Origin: Aromatoleum buckelii
GTDB taxonomy: Bacteria; Pseudomonadota; Gammaproteobacteria; Burkholderiales; Rhodocyclaceae
Reading direction: 5' to 3'
Length of the DNA: 64,000 nucleotides
NCBI RefSeq assembly: GCF_012910785.2
Contig: NZ_WTVH02000009.1
Span: 868,001-932,000 of the forward strand
Shown here: positions 26,665-36,606 of the stretch, piece after piece
How the letters are laid out: each line of letters begins with the position of its first letter
Position numbering within the stretch: the first letter of the stretch is position 1
The notes under the pieces: generated by a model
The model's input: the letters and a program-made list of their open reading frames with translations, nothing else
The model's database searches: none
Told to the model about the DNA's origin: nothing
Translations under genes and position numbers: made by a program

Positions 26665-27984
26665 GTGAAAATGATCAAGCATCTTTCGAAGCTGGGCGCC
26701 ATTCCGTTCGCATTGGCCTGCGCGGCCGGCGCGCTGCACGCGGCCACCGAGGCCGACGTGGAGAAATCCCTCTACCCGTACAAGGGCGGCGTGCCGTCGG
26801 CCCCGGGCGTGACGCCTGGGACCGTCATCAACAAGGGCAATGTGTCGTCGTTCGAGGCGGTGCTCGACCCGAGCCTGCTGCGGCACCTTCAGGAAGGGGC
26901 AGTGGAAATTACCGTCGGACCGACGACATCGTTCGACCTCCATAAAAGCTACGTCGACGCGACGAAGGAGAACGTCGCCAACGTCAAACTCGGCGCCAAG
27001 CCCGGTGAACTCGTCGGATATGTTTCGGGGCGGCCTTTTGTGGAAGAACCTGACGCGGCAGATCCGCGGGCAGGCGAAAAGCTCGCGTGGAATTACCGTT
27101 ATGGCATGAACTGGGGCGACGGTTTGGCAATTTCACCGTTTTACTGGCAGTACCGCAATATGGACAGCGGCAAGGTCGAGCGCAACATTCTGTTCAATTT
27201 CTATTTTCTTAAGTATTCGCATCGTGTGAACCAGGCTCCCACGCCAGAAATTACGCCGAATCCATCGAAGATATTTCGGGCTACCTACGTAAAGGTGCAA
27301 GAGCCACAAGACGTCAAGAACACGCAGCTGCTGCTCCAGCGCTACGAGGACGACCTGAAGCAGGACGACGCCTACCTCTATCTCGGCTTCCAGCGCCGCG
27401 TGCGCCGCCTGTCGACCGGGCAGACTACGGACGCTTTTCTTGGCTCCGACATCATGATCGAGGACTTCGAGGGCTACAACGGCCGGATTTCTGACATGAA
27501 CTGGAAATACAAGGGAACCGCCAACATGTTGATGCCGTTTTATAACCACAACGACATGAAGCTGTCGGATGAATACAAGGAGGCAGACGGATATAAATAT
27601 GTCTCTTTCGGCGGCCAAGGCGGTTGCTTCCCGAACATTACGTGGCAGTTGCGCAAGGTGTACATCCTGGAGTCGTCTCCGTTGGACCCCAATCATCCGG
27701 TAAGCAGACGGGTTCATTACATGGACGCGCAAACATCAGCAATGTCGCGAACGATCGTGTATGACCGCAAGGGCGATCTTTGGAAGATCTTCATGGTCGG
27801 TGTATCACACCCTGATTTTCATCTCGCAAAGAACAAGGATTCCGGAGTGGTCTTGTTTGACAACTTCAGCATGATCGATCTCCAGGCCAAGCACTGCACC
27901 ACCGGACAGTTCAAGGGGCAGGCCGACCCGCAGATGGTCCCGGTCAACCTCTTCAACGTGCAGAACATGCGCGGTGGAAACTGA
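26665..27984 (+). CDS. DUF1329 periplasmic/outer-membrane protein
   Basis: A 439-residue protein with a signal peptide (about residues 1-28, ending GALHAATEA). The DUF1329 body is related to LolB/OmpL-like folds and is suspected to carry lipophilic molecules in the periplasm. GTG 26665 stands after GAGAGGAGACA; ATG 26671 is possible. It is the last gene of the YCF48-RND-DUF1302-DUF1329 operon and is followed by a strong terminator at 28025. Part of the coding sequence (about 27180-27310 and 27540-27850) is visibly richer in A+T than the neighbours, which may hint at a patchwork origin. Confidence 0.85.
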   Translation: MKMIKHLSKLGAIPFALACAAGALHAATEADVEKSLYPYKGGVPSAPGVTPGTVINKGNVSSFEAVLDPSLLRHLQEGAVEITVGPTTSFDLHKSYVDATKENVANVKLGAKPGELVGYVSGRPFVEEPDAADPRAGEKLAWNYRYGMNWGDGLAISPFYWQYRNMDSGKVERNILFNFYFLKYSHRVNQAPTPEITPNPSKIFRATYVKVQEPQDVKNTQLLLQRYEDDLKQDDAYLYLGFQRRVRRLSTGQTTDAFLGSDIMIEDFEGYNGRISDMNWKYKGTANMLMPFYNHNDMKLSDEYKEADGYKYVSFGGQGGCFPNITWQLRKVYILESSPLDPNHPVSRRVHYMDAQTSAMSRTIVYDRKGDLWKIFMVGVSHPDFHLAKNKDSGVVLFDNFSMIDLQAKHCTTGQFKGQADPQMVPVNLFNVQNMRGGN

Positions 27985-28024
27985 ATCGACCCCCTTTCTT
28001 GTGGATATCCTCCCCAGAAATTTC

Positions 28025-28051
28025 GCGCGCCATTCGGCGCGCTTTTTTTTT
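28025..28051 (+). terminator. Rho-independent terminator of the export operon
   Basis: Perfect stem GCGCGCC/GGCGCGC (28025-28031 with 28036-28042), loop ATTC, then nine Ts, 40 bp after the DUF1329 stop. Confidence 0.93.
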
Positions 28052-28113
28052 CTTGCGACGGCCGGCAACGCGTGGCTCCGCGGCCTTGCCCGTCGGGGGT
28101 TGCCCCCTAGCGT

Positions 28114-28159
28114 TTAGGTGTTCGCACCAATTGTTGATCTCCGGCCGCAGCGCTTTAAT
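28114..28159 (+). promoter_or_regulatory. Putative TdiR box and promoter of the bbs operon
   Basis: Box TTAGGTGTTCGCACCAATTG (28114-28133), -35 TTGTTG (28131-28136), 17-bp spacer, -10 TTTAAT (28154-28159). A GGGGG-TTG-CCCCC palindrome lies 6 bp upstream of the box (28095-28107), as it does at the bssD promoter. Confidence 0.75.
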
Positions 28160-28199
28160 CACCACAGGTTGAACACGAAAGAATTGCTACGGAGGCGTC

Positions 28200-28643
28200 A
28201 TGTCAGATCAAAAACCGAACAAGAAGCCGGAAAAGAAGCCGGATATCACATTCTTCCACCCCGATTTGCTCGAAGCGCCCGCCGACGGCAGCGCGCCCTA
28301 TCTCAAGGGCTATCGCTGCAGGAAATGCGGACAGCTCGATTTCCCGAAACTGAGCCCGTGCCCGAGCTGCTGGGGAGAGGAGTTCGACGTCGTGCCGCTG
28401 AGTCGGCAGGGGAAGCTGTACAGCTTCAGCGACAACTTCATCGGCCAGGCGGGAATGAAAACGCCGTATTCGTTCGGCTATATCGACCTCCCGGAAAACC
28501 TGCGGATCTTCGCGCAGCTGGAAGGCGAGCCGGGCAGCTTCCGCTGCGACGACGACGTCGAGCTGACGGTCGGTCCCGTGCGCGACAACCGCGATGGCGT
28601 GCCGCTGGTCAGCTACAAGTTCCGCAAGCTCAATTCTCGGTGA
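28200..28643 (+). CDS. bbsA: Benzoylsuccinyl-CoA thiolase subunit BbsA (Zn-ribbon/OB-fold)
   Basis: A 147-residue small subunit of the thiolase that cleaves benzoylsuccinyl-CoA to benzoyl-CoA and succinyl-CoA, the last step of anaerobic toluene activation. Residues about 40-65 hold a rubredoxin-like zinc ribbon (CRKCGQLDFPKLSPCPSC, four cysteines) and 70-145 an OB-fold of the DUF35 type. Such proteins pair with a non-decarboxylating thiolase, here BbsB 10 bp downstream. The first 20 residues are Lys/Pro-rich and flexible. The ribosome site GGAGGCGTC precedes ATG. First gene of bbsABCDEFJGH behind a putative TdiR promoter. Confidence 0.93.
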   Translation: MSDQKPNKKPEKKPDITFFHPDLLEAPADGSAPYLKGYRCRKCGQLDFPKLSPCPSCWGEEFDVVPLSRQGKLYSFSDNFIGQAGMKTPYSFGYIDLPENLRIFAQLEGEPGSFRCDDDVELTVGPVRDNRDGVPLVSYKFRKLNSR

Positions 28644-28653
28644 GTGACGACAA

Positions 28654-29823
28654 ATGAAACTGCAGCGCAAGGTCTATATCGCCGGCGTCGGCGAGACGAA
28701 ATTCGGCCGGCATGAAGTCGATTTCGACGTGCTCGGCCGGGCCGCAGCCCTCGAGGCGTTGAGGGCTTCGAACATCGACCGCCCGACGATGGTGCAGAGC
28801 GCCTACGTCGGCAACGGCACCAACGGCATGGTCACCGGGCAGACCGTGCTCAAGGATCTCGGCATGTGCGGCCATCTGCCGATCATCAACGTCGAGAGCG
28901 CCTGCTCGGCAGGCGGCATGGCAGTCCATATGGCCGTGCGCGATGTTGCACTGGGGCTCGCCGACGTCGCGATCGGCATCGGCTGCGAGAACCACACGCT
29001 GCACATGGCGCAGGGCACGGCGTTCGCGACGGCGATGTCGGACATCGAGACGGTGCATGGCGCGGTGATGACCGGCAAGTACGCGATGCGCGCGCAGCGC
29101 TACATGTACGAGACCGGCGCCACGGCCGAGGACCTGGCGATGATCACGGTGAAGAACCGCCGGCACGCGACCAACAACCCGTATGCGTGGTTCAAGGGCG
29201 AGATTTCGGTCGAGGAGGTCGTCAGGTCGCGCGTCGTCGCCTCGCCGCTGACGCTGCAGCAGTGTTGCGGCATCGCCGACGGGGCCGGTGCGGTCGTCGT
29301 GTGCTCAGAACGGATGGTGAAGAAGCTCGGCATCGACAAGCCGATCCTCGTCGCCGGTTCGGTCGTGCGCTCCGGGCCGTACCACAACCGGCCGCGCGAC
29401 ATCACCGGCGACGACATCACCGAGGAAACGGCGGCGCAGCTCTACGAAGAGTCGGGCATCGGCCCCGAGGACGTGAATATCGTCGAGCTGCATGACGCCT
29501 TCACGATCGCCGAGCTGCTGTATTACGAGTGCCTCGGCCTGTGCCCGAAAGGCGAAGGGCTGAAGTTCCTGCGCGACGGCAACGCGACGCACGGCGGCAA
29601 ATGCGTCGTCAGCCCGCGCGGCGGCATGCTGTCGTACGGACACCCGATCGGCGCGTCGGGCGCGGCGCAAATCGCCGCGAGCGTCAAGCAGATGCGCAAT
29701 CAGTGCCCCGGCTACCAGGTCGATCCGGTGCCGCGCGTGGCGATGACGCACGTGACGGGCGGCGGGTTGTCGGGCACGGAACACGCGGCATGCACGATGC
29801 ACATGCTGGTGAGCGACTGGTAA
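28654..29823 (+). CDS. bbsB: Benzoylsuccinyl-CoA thiolase subunit BbsB
   Basis: A 389-residue thiolase-fold catalytic subunit. The nucleophilic cysteine is C84 in [10 protein letters not shown]. The HDAFT motif that replaces the usual thiolase NEAF lies near 273, and the GHPIGASGA motif with its histidine near 330. This motif set is that of the SCP2-type thiolases, which need a DUF35 partner (BbsA). The reaction is CoA-dependent cleavage of benzoylsuccinyl-CoA. The start is close behind bbsA. Length and order agree with bbs operons of Thauera and Aromatoleum. Confidence 0.94.
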   Translation: MKLQRKVYIAGVGETKFGRHEVDFDVLGRAAALEALRASNIDRPTMVQSAYVGNGTNGMVTGQTVLKDLGMCGHLPIINVESACSAGGMAVHMAVRDVALGLADVAIGIGCENHTLHMAQGTAFATAMSDIETVHGAVMTGKYAMRAQRYMYETGATAEDLAMITVKNRRHATNNPYAWFKGEISVEEVVRSRVVASPLTLQQCCGIADGAGAVVVCSERMVKKLGIDKPILVAGSVVRSGPYHNRPRDITGDDITEETAAQLYEESGIGPEDVNIVELHDAFTIAELLYYECLGLCPKGEGLKFLRDGNATHGGKCVVSPRGGMLSYGHPIGASGAAQIAASVKQMRNQCPGYQVDPVPRVAMTHVTGGGLSGTEHAACTMHMLVSDW

Positions 29824-29840
29824 CAGGGGGGGATGGGGCG

Positions 29841-30593
29841 ATGGAATCGAATATGAAAGATAGGGTGGCGTTGATCGTCAATGCCGACGATCCGGTCGGC
29901 GAGGCGGTCGCGTTGCGGCTCGCCCGCCCCGGCACGCAACTCGCGCTCGTCGGCGCCGACGCAGGCAGGCTCGACAGGCTCGCGTCACGACTCGCCGAGA
30001 AGAGGGTAGCGGTGATCGCAGTGGTAACGGACGCGGTCGAGCCGGGAGAAATCCGGGACACGGTGGCGCGGGTGATGGCGCGCTACGGTCGGATCGACAT
30101 CCTGGTGCAAAACGAAAGCGTGCTGACTGCCAAGCCGTTGCAGGACATTTCGGACGCCGACGTCGGCGCCGCTCTCGGGGCGGGCCTCGCGGGCCCGTTC
30201 CACTACCTGCGCGAAGTCGTTCCGGGGATGCGCGAGCGCGGCTTCGGACGGGTGGTCAATATCAGCGACATTCGTTATCTCGGCCTCGCGGCGAGCGCCA
30301 ACGTCGCCGCAGCGCGTGCAGGCCTGTTCGGGCTCACGCGGGCGCTGGCGCTGGAATCAGCGCGCGACGGCGTTACGGTGAGCACGGTCGTCATGGGCGA
30401 CCTCGACAACGACGCGACACCTGCGGCCGAGCGGGAAAAGCTTGCCGCCGGCATTCCGGTGAAGCGGCTGGGCACCCCCGCCGACGTTGCCAACGCAGTC
30501 GGCTTTCTCGCGGCTGACAGCTCGAAGTACGTGACCGGGCAGACGCTTTTCGTCTGCGGCGGCAAGAGCGCGTACTTTTCGATGTCGATTTGA
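29841..30593 (+). CDS. bbsC: BbsC, degenerate short-chain dehydrogenase subunit
   Basis: A 250-residue SDR-fold protein, partner of BbsD in the NAD-dependent dehydrogenase for 2-(alpha-hydroxybenzyl)succinyl-CoA. It lacks the hallmarks of an active SDR: the nucleotide motif TGxxxGxG is NADDPVGEA, the N-N-A-G motif is Q-N-E-S, and the catalytic Y-x-x-x-K is replaced by N-V-A-A-A in ASANVAAARAG. From the literature I recall BbsCD as a heterotetramer in which BbsC is an inactive pseudoenzyme subunit; this sequence agrees. ATG 29841 follows a GGGGCG-rich leader 17 bp after bbsB. Confidence 0.92.
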   Translation: MESNMKDRVALIVNADDPVGEAVALRLARPGTQLALVGADAGRLDRLASRLAEKRVAVIAVVTDAVEPGEIRDTVARVMARYGRIDILVQNESVLTAKPLQDISDADVGAALGAGLAGPFHYLREVVPGMRERGFGRVVNISDIRYLGLAASANVAAARAGLFGLTRALALESARDGVTVSTVVMGDLDNDATPAAEREKLAAGIPVKRLGTPADVANAVGFLAADSSKYVTGQTLFVCGGKSAYFSMSI

Positions 30594-30607
30594 TCACGGA
30601 GGCGGCA

Positions 30608-31354
30608 ATGGGAATTCGCAACAGGGTCGCGCTGATCACGGGGTCGGCGAGCGGCATGGGCAGGCAGACGGCGCTGCGTTTCGCCGAGCGCGGGGCGGCG
30701 GTCGTCATCAACGACATCGATGCGGAGAAGGTGCGCGCGACGGTCGAGGAGTTCAGCGCACTGGGGCACCGCGTGCTCGGCGCGGTCGCCGACATCAGCA
30801 ACAAGGCGGCGGTCGACGGCATGGTGCAGCAGACCGTCGACGCGTTCGGGCGCATCGACATCCTCGTCAATAACGCCGGCATGGAGCGGGCAGGGGCGCT
30901 GCGCAAGTTGAGCGAGGCCGACTGGGACCTCACCGTCGACGTCAACCTCAAAGGCACGTTCCTCTGCACGCAGGCGGTGCATGGGCACATGGTCGAGAAC
31001 AAGCACGGGCGCGTCGTCAACATCGCCTCCCGCGCGTGGCTCGGCGGTGCCGGCCAGACGCCGTACTCGTCCGCGAAGGCCGGTGTCGTCGGCATGACGC
31101 GGGCGCTCGCGATCGAGCTCGGCCGCGCCGGGATCACCGTCAATTGTGTCGCGCCGGGCCTGATCCACACGCCGATGTGGGACGAGCTGCCCGAGAAGGA
31201 TCAGCAGTTCCTGCTGTCGCGCCAGCCGACGGGCAAGCTCGGCGAGCCCGACGACATCGCCAACACGCTGCTCTTCCTCGCCGACGACGATGCCGGTTTC
31301 GTCACCGGCCAAGTGCTGTACGTGTGCGGTGGGCGGAGCCTGTTCGCGGGCTGA
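30608..31354 (+). CDS. bbsD: 2-(alpha-hydroxybenzyl)succinyl-CoA dehydrogenase catalytic subunit BbsD
   Basis: A 248-residue classical SDR. It has the NAD-binding glycine motif GSASGMG (about 12-18), D38-I-D, the NNAG motif (about 89-92), the catalytic Ser in NIASR, and Tyr-x-x-x-Lys in PYSSAKAG (about 155-159). With BbsC it oxidises the hydroxyl group formed by BbsH to the benzoylsuccinyl-CoA ketone. ATG 30608 after GGAGGCGGCA is preferred over the start six codons upstream. The bbsC stop lies 14 bp before. Confidence 0.94.
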   Translation: MGIRNRVALITGSASGMGRQTALRFAERGAAVVINDIDAEKVRATVEEFSALGHRVLGAVADISNKAAVDGMVQQTVDAFGRIDILVNNAGMERAGALRKLSEADWDLTVDVNLKGTFLCTQAVHGHMVENKHGRVVNIASRAWLGGAGQTPYSSAKAGVVGMTRALAIELGRAGITVNCVAPGLIHTPMWDELPEKDQQFLLSRQPTGKLGEPDDIANTLLFLADDDAGFVTGQVLYVCGGRSLFAG

Positions 31355-31362
31355 TGCGGTAA

Positions 31363-33847
<2,485 letters not shown>

Positions 33848-33927
33848 GGGACCTTGGCCAGTGTTGTGGGCGGGCGCCGATGAAGCCAGAAGGGCGGCCG
33901 CGAGTCCAGCAAAAAGGAGGATGAATC

Positions 33928-34212
33928 ATGCATGAGCAAGACCTGCGGCAAACCGGAGCAGCCAATTCCATTCCGGCCGGCCTCTCGCAATACATCTGTC
34001 CCGAATGCGGCATATCCGTGAGCGCCGGCGAATACCACCCGTATGCGGCCTGCCTGATGGTCGGCGGCTGTCACGACGGCGCGACGATCCGCGAGGCGCT
34101 GATGGCCGTTTTCGAAGATGGCATGCGAGTGGCCGCGGAGAAATGCCGCTGCGGCGGCGGCGACGCGCTGGCGGACAAGATCGAGTCGTTGATGCGCTCG
34201 GACGCCGATTGA
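33928..34212 (+). CDS. bbsJ: BbsJ, small cysteine-rich protein of the bbs operon
   Basis: A 94-residue protein of unknown function. It has a zinc-ribbon-like half site CPECG (about 24-28) and further cysteines in AACLMVGGCH and KCRCGGG; the C-terminus is helical and acidic. A strong ribosome site (AAAAAGGAGGATGAATC) precedes ATG 33928. It lies between bbsF and bbsG, where strains such as EbN1 carry bbsJ; the symbol is assigned by position. It could bind metal or help assemble one of the bbs enzymes; nothing here decides that. Confidence 0.75.
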   Translation: MHEQDLRQTGAANSIPAGLSQYICPECGISVSAGEYHPYAACLMVGGCHDGATIREALMAVFEDGMRVAAEKCRCGGGDALADKIESLMRSDAD

Positions 34213-34263
34213 AGGCCGGAATTGGCGCAGCGGGCCCGATAAACACAGGACAAGAGACGAAAA

Positions 34264-35484
34264 ATGGATTTTTCCCTATCCGAAGAACAGACGATGCTCA
34301 AGGAGGTGGCGTTGCGGTTCACCACCAACGAGCTGATGCCGCTGGAAAAGGTCCTGCTGGAGCGGGAAATGCGGATGTGGACCGACGGGTACACGCTGCT
34401 GCCGGCCGCCGATCACGAGCGGCTGATGAAGATCACCCGGGAGATGGGCTTCTGGGGCATCGAGGTCGACGAGAAGCTCGGCGGGCAGGGGCTCGGCATG
34501 TTCGCCAAGACGCTGGTCGTCGAGGAGATGTCGAAGTCGCTGGTCGGCTTCTCGCACCACGGCTTCACCCTGCCGCCCGATGCCCCCAATCTCTACTATC
34601 TGGAGGAGTGCGGCTCTCCGGCGCAGCGCGAGAAGTACGTGCGCCGCTACTGCCGGGGCGAGATCGATTCCGCGATGATGGCGACCGAGCCGGGCGCGGG
34701 CTCCGACATCAGCGGGCTCACGACGACGGCGGTGCGCGAGAACGGCCAGTGGGTCATCAACGGCTCGAAGATCTTCATCAGCAAGTGCGACAAGGATGAA
34801 CTGTTCTTCATCTGCCTCGCGGTGACCGACAAGGCGGCGCCGACCAAGCGGCGTTTCACCGCGTTCATCCTCGACAAGGACACGCCGGGCCTGCGCATCG
34901 GCGCCGAGATCCCGGTGATCGGCGCGATGCCGAGCTGGACCGTCTATCTCGACAACGTGCGGGTCGGGGACGACGCCGTGCTGGGCGAAGTCGGCGACGC
35001 GTTCATCCCGTTGCAGAATCGCTTCGGCGTGCGGCGGATCGAACTCGCGGCGCATTGCACCGGCATGGCCGAGCGGCTGATCCAGATGATGATCGACCAG
35101 GCGAACCTGCGGAAGACGTTCGGTGAGCCGCTCGCCGAGCGGCAGACGGTGCAGAACTGGATCGCCGATTCGACCGTCGAGCTCGAGCAGGTCCGGCTGC
35201 AGCTCTACTTCACCGCGTGGAAATCGGACCAGGGGCACAAGGACCTGCGCATCGAGGCATCGTCGCTGAAGATCGCCGCCACCGAAATGCTCACGCGCAT
35301 CGCCGACCGCGCGATCCAGTTGTACGGCGGGCTGGGCCTGTCGCGCGAGCTGGGCATTGAATACGTTGCGCGCATGGTCCGCATCTGGCGGATCGTCGAG
35401 GGTGCGTCGGAAGTCCATCGCATCTCGATCGCGAAGAAGCTGCTGGCTGACGGCAAGACCTACAGTCCGTTCGTTGCCGGCTGA
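34264..35484 (+). CDS. bbsG: (R)-benzylsuccinyl-CoA dehydrogenase BbsG
   Basis: A 406-residue FAD-dependent acyl-CoA dehydrogenase converting (R)-benzylsuccinyl-CoA to (E)-phenylitaconyl-CoA, with electrons passed to ETF. Family landmarks: EPGAGSDISGLTTTA (flavin/CoA region, about 142-156), the C-terminal YGGLGLSRELGIEYVARMVR, and the catalytic base E379 in IVEGASEVHR, at the site of Glu376 in medium-chain dehydrogenase. ATG 34264 follows AAGAGACGAAAA. A REP-like inverted repeat separates it from bbsH. Confidence 0.95.
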   Translation: MDFSLSEEQTMLKEVALRFTTNELMPLEKVLLEREMRMWTDGYTLLPAADHERLMKITREMGFWGIEVDEKLGGQGLGMFAKTLVVEEMSKSLVGFSHHGFTLPPDAPNLYYLEECGSPAQREKYVRRYCRGEIDSAMMATEPGAGSDISGLTTTAVRENGQWVINGSKIFISKCDKDELFFICLAVTDKAAPTKRRFTAFILDKDTPGLRIGAEIPVIGAMPSWTVYLDNVRVGDDAVLGEVGDAFIPLQNRFGVRRIELAAHCTGMAERLIQMMIDQANLRKTFGEPLAERQTVQNWIADSTVELEQVRLQLYFTAWKSDQGHKDLRIEASSLKIAATEMLTRIADRAIQLYGGLGLSRELGIEYVARMVRIWRIVEGASEVHRISIAKKLLADGKTYSPFVAG

Positions 35485-35527
35485 AGCGCACACAGACCGC
35501 AGGCAGTTATGAATGCGTCAATTTAGA

Positions 35528-35588
35528 CCGTTCGAGCTGAGCCTGTCGAAGCCCTGCCAACGCCCTTCGACAAGCTCAGGGCGAACGG
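35528..35588. repeat. REP-like inverted repeat between bbsG and bbsH
   Basis: A 24-nt arm at 35528-35551 (ccgttcgagctgagcctgtc then gaag) and a 24-nt arm at 35565-35588 are reverse complements with three mismatches around a short loop. Sequences of this kind (cttcgacaagctcag...) are common intergenic repeats in high-GC proteobacteria. In the middle of an operon it could stabilise the upstream mRNA or reduce bbsH expression. Confidence 0.85.
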
Positions 35589-35623
35589 CTGTATTTGACT
35601 ACCGCCCTGATAGGAGAACCGCA

Positions 35624-36394
35624 ATGCCGGTAACGCTCGAAGTATCGAATCACGTCGCCTATGTCACGTTGAACCGTCCCGAAGCGATGAACTCGCTCGA
35701 TCCGGAATCGACCGCCGACCTGACCGAAATCTGGACGCGCGTGCGCACCGATCCGGACATCCGCGTCGCCGTGCTGACCGGTGCCGGCGAAAAGGCGTTC
35801 TGCACCGGGACGGACATGAAGAAGGCGCCGCCGCCGACCGAGTGCATGGCCGCGACCTACCTGCGCGACGGTCAGCCGGTCCTGCCGCACATGAAGATGT
35901 GGAAGCCGATCATCGCCGCGATCAACGGCTATGCCGTCGGCGGGGGGCTCGAGATGGCGCTCGCGTGTGATCTGCGCATCGCGTCGTCGAACGCGAAGTT
36001 CGGGCTGACCGAAGTCAAGGTCGCGAGCCTCGCCGGCCTGAATGGCACGCAGGCGCTTCCGCGCGCAGTGCCGCAGGCGGTGGCGATGAAGATGTTGCTG
36101 ACAGGCGAGATGATTTCGGCCGACGAGGCACTGCGCTACGGGCTCGTCAGCGACGTGGTCGAGCCGTCGGCGCTCGCCGATCTCGCGCGAACGTACGCGG
36201 AGAAGATTGCCAGCGCGGCACCGCTGAGTGTGCAGGCGACCAAACAGGCCGCGGTGCTGGGCCTGGATATGCCGCTCGAGCACGGGATCCTGTACTCGCA
36301 CCTGCTGTGGGGCGTGCTGCGCGATACCGAGGATCGCAAGGAAGGTTTCAAGGCTTTCGGCGAGCGCCGCACACCCGAGTTCCGCGGCGCCTGA
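35624..36394 (+). CDS. bbsH: (E)-phenylitaconyl-CoA hydratase BbsH
   Basis: A 256-residue crotonase-fold hydratase that adds water to (E)-phenylitaconyl-CoA, giving 2-(alpha-hydroxybenzyl)succinyl-CoA for BbsCD. Both catalytic glutamates of enoyl-CoA hydratase are present with the usual 20-residue spacing: E110 in GGGLEMALACD and E130 in FGLTEVKV. The oxyanion-hole region GAGEKAFCTGTD is near 53-64. ATG 35624 after AGGAGAACCGCA is preferred to the open frame from 35513, which would cross the inverted repeat. Last gene of the bbs operon. Confidence 0.93.
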   Translation: MPVTLEVSNHVAYVTLNRPEAMNSLDPESTADLTEIWTRVRTDPDIRVAVLTGAGEKAFCTGTDMKKAPPPTECMAATYLRDGQPVLPHMKMWKPIIAAINGYAVGGGLEMALACDLRIASSNAKFGLTEVKVASLAGLNGTQALPRAVPQAVAMKMLLTGEMISADEALRYGLVSDVVEPSALADLARTYAEKIASAAPLSVQATKQAAVLGLDMPLEHGILYSHLLWGVLRDTEDRKEGFKAFGERRTPEFRGA

Positions 36395-36422
36395 CCGGGC
36401 GCCGGCGGATGGCGGTGGCCGC

Positions 36423-36530
36423 AGCGCGGGGCGGCGTACGGCGCCCCCCGCGCTCGGCCTACGCCTGCGGGTCAGTCCGACCTACGCTGGAGCCGCCCGT
36501 CGAGGCGACGGTGAACCGTAGGTCGAACTG
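36423..36530. terminator. Palindromic region between the convergent bbs and bss-tail operons
   Basis: Two inverted repeats: AGCGCGGGG/CCCCGCGCT (36423-36431 and 36446-36454), and a 14-nt pair CAGTCCGACCTACG/CGTAGGTCGAACTG (36473-36486 and 36517-36530, one mismatch). No T tract is seen. Their place between converging operons suggests a bidirectional stop or RNA-stabilising structure. Confidence 0.5.
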
Positions 36531-36606
36531 AGCGCGACCCAGGGGTCACTGCGTCTGCGCGATGACCACGCGGGGGTATCCGGCACAAGGCCGGGGCTCC
36601 CTGGCG

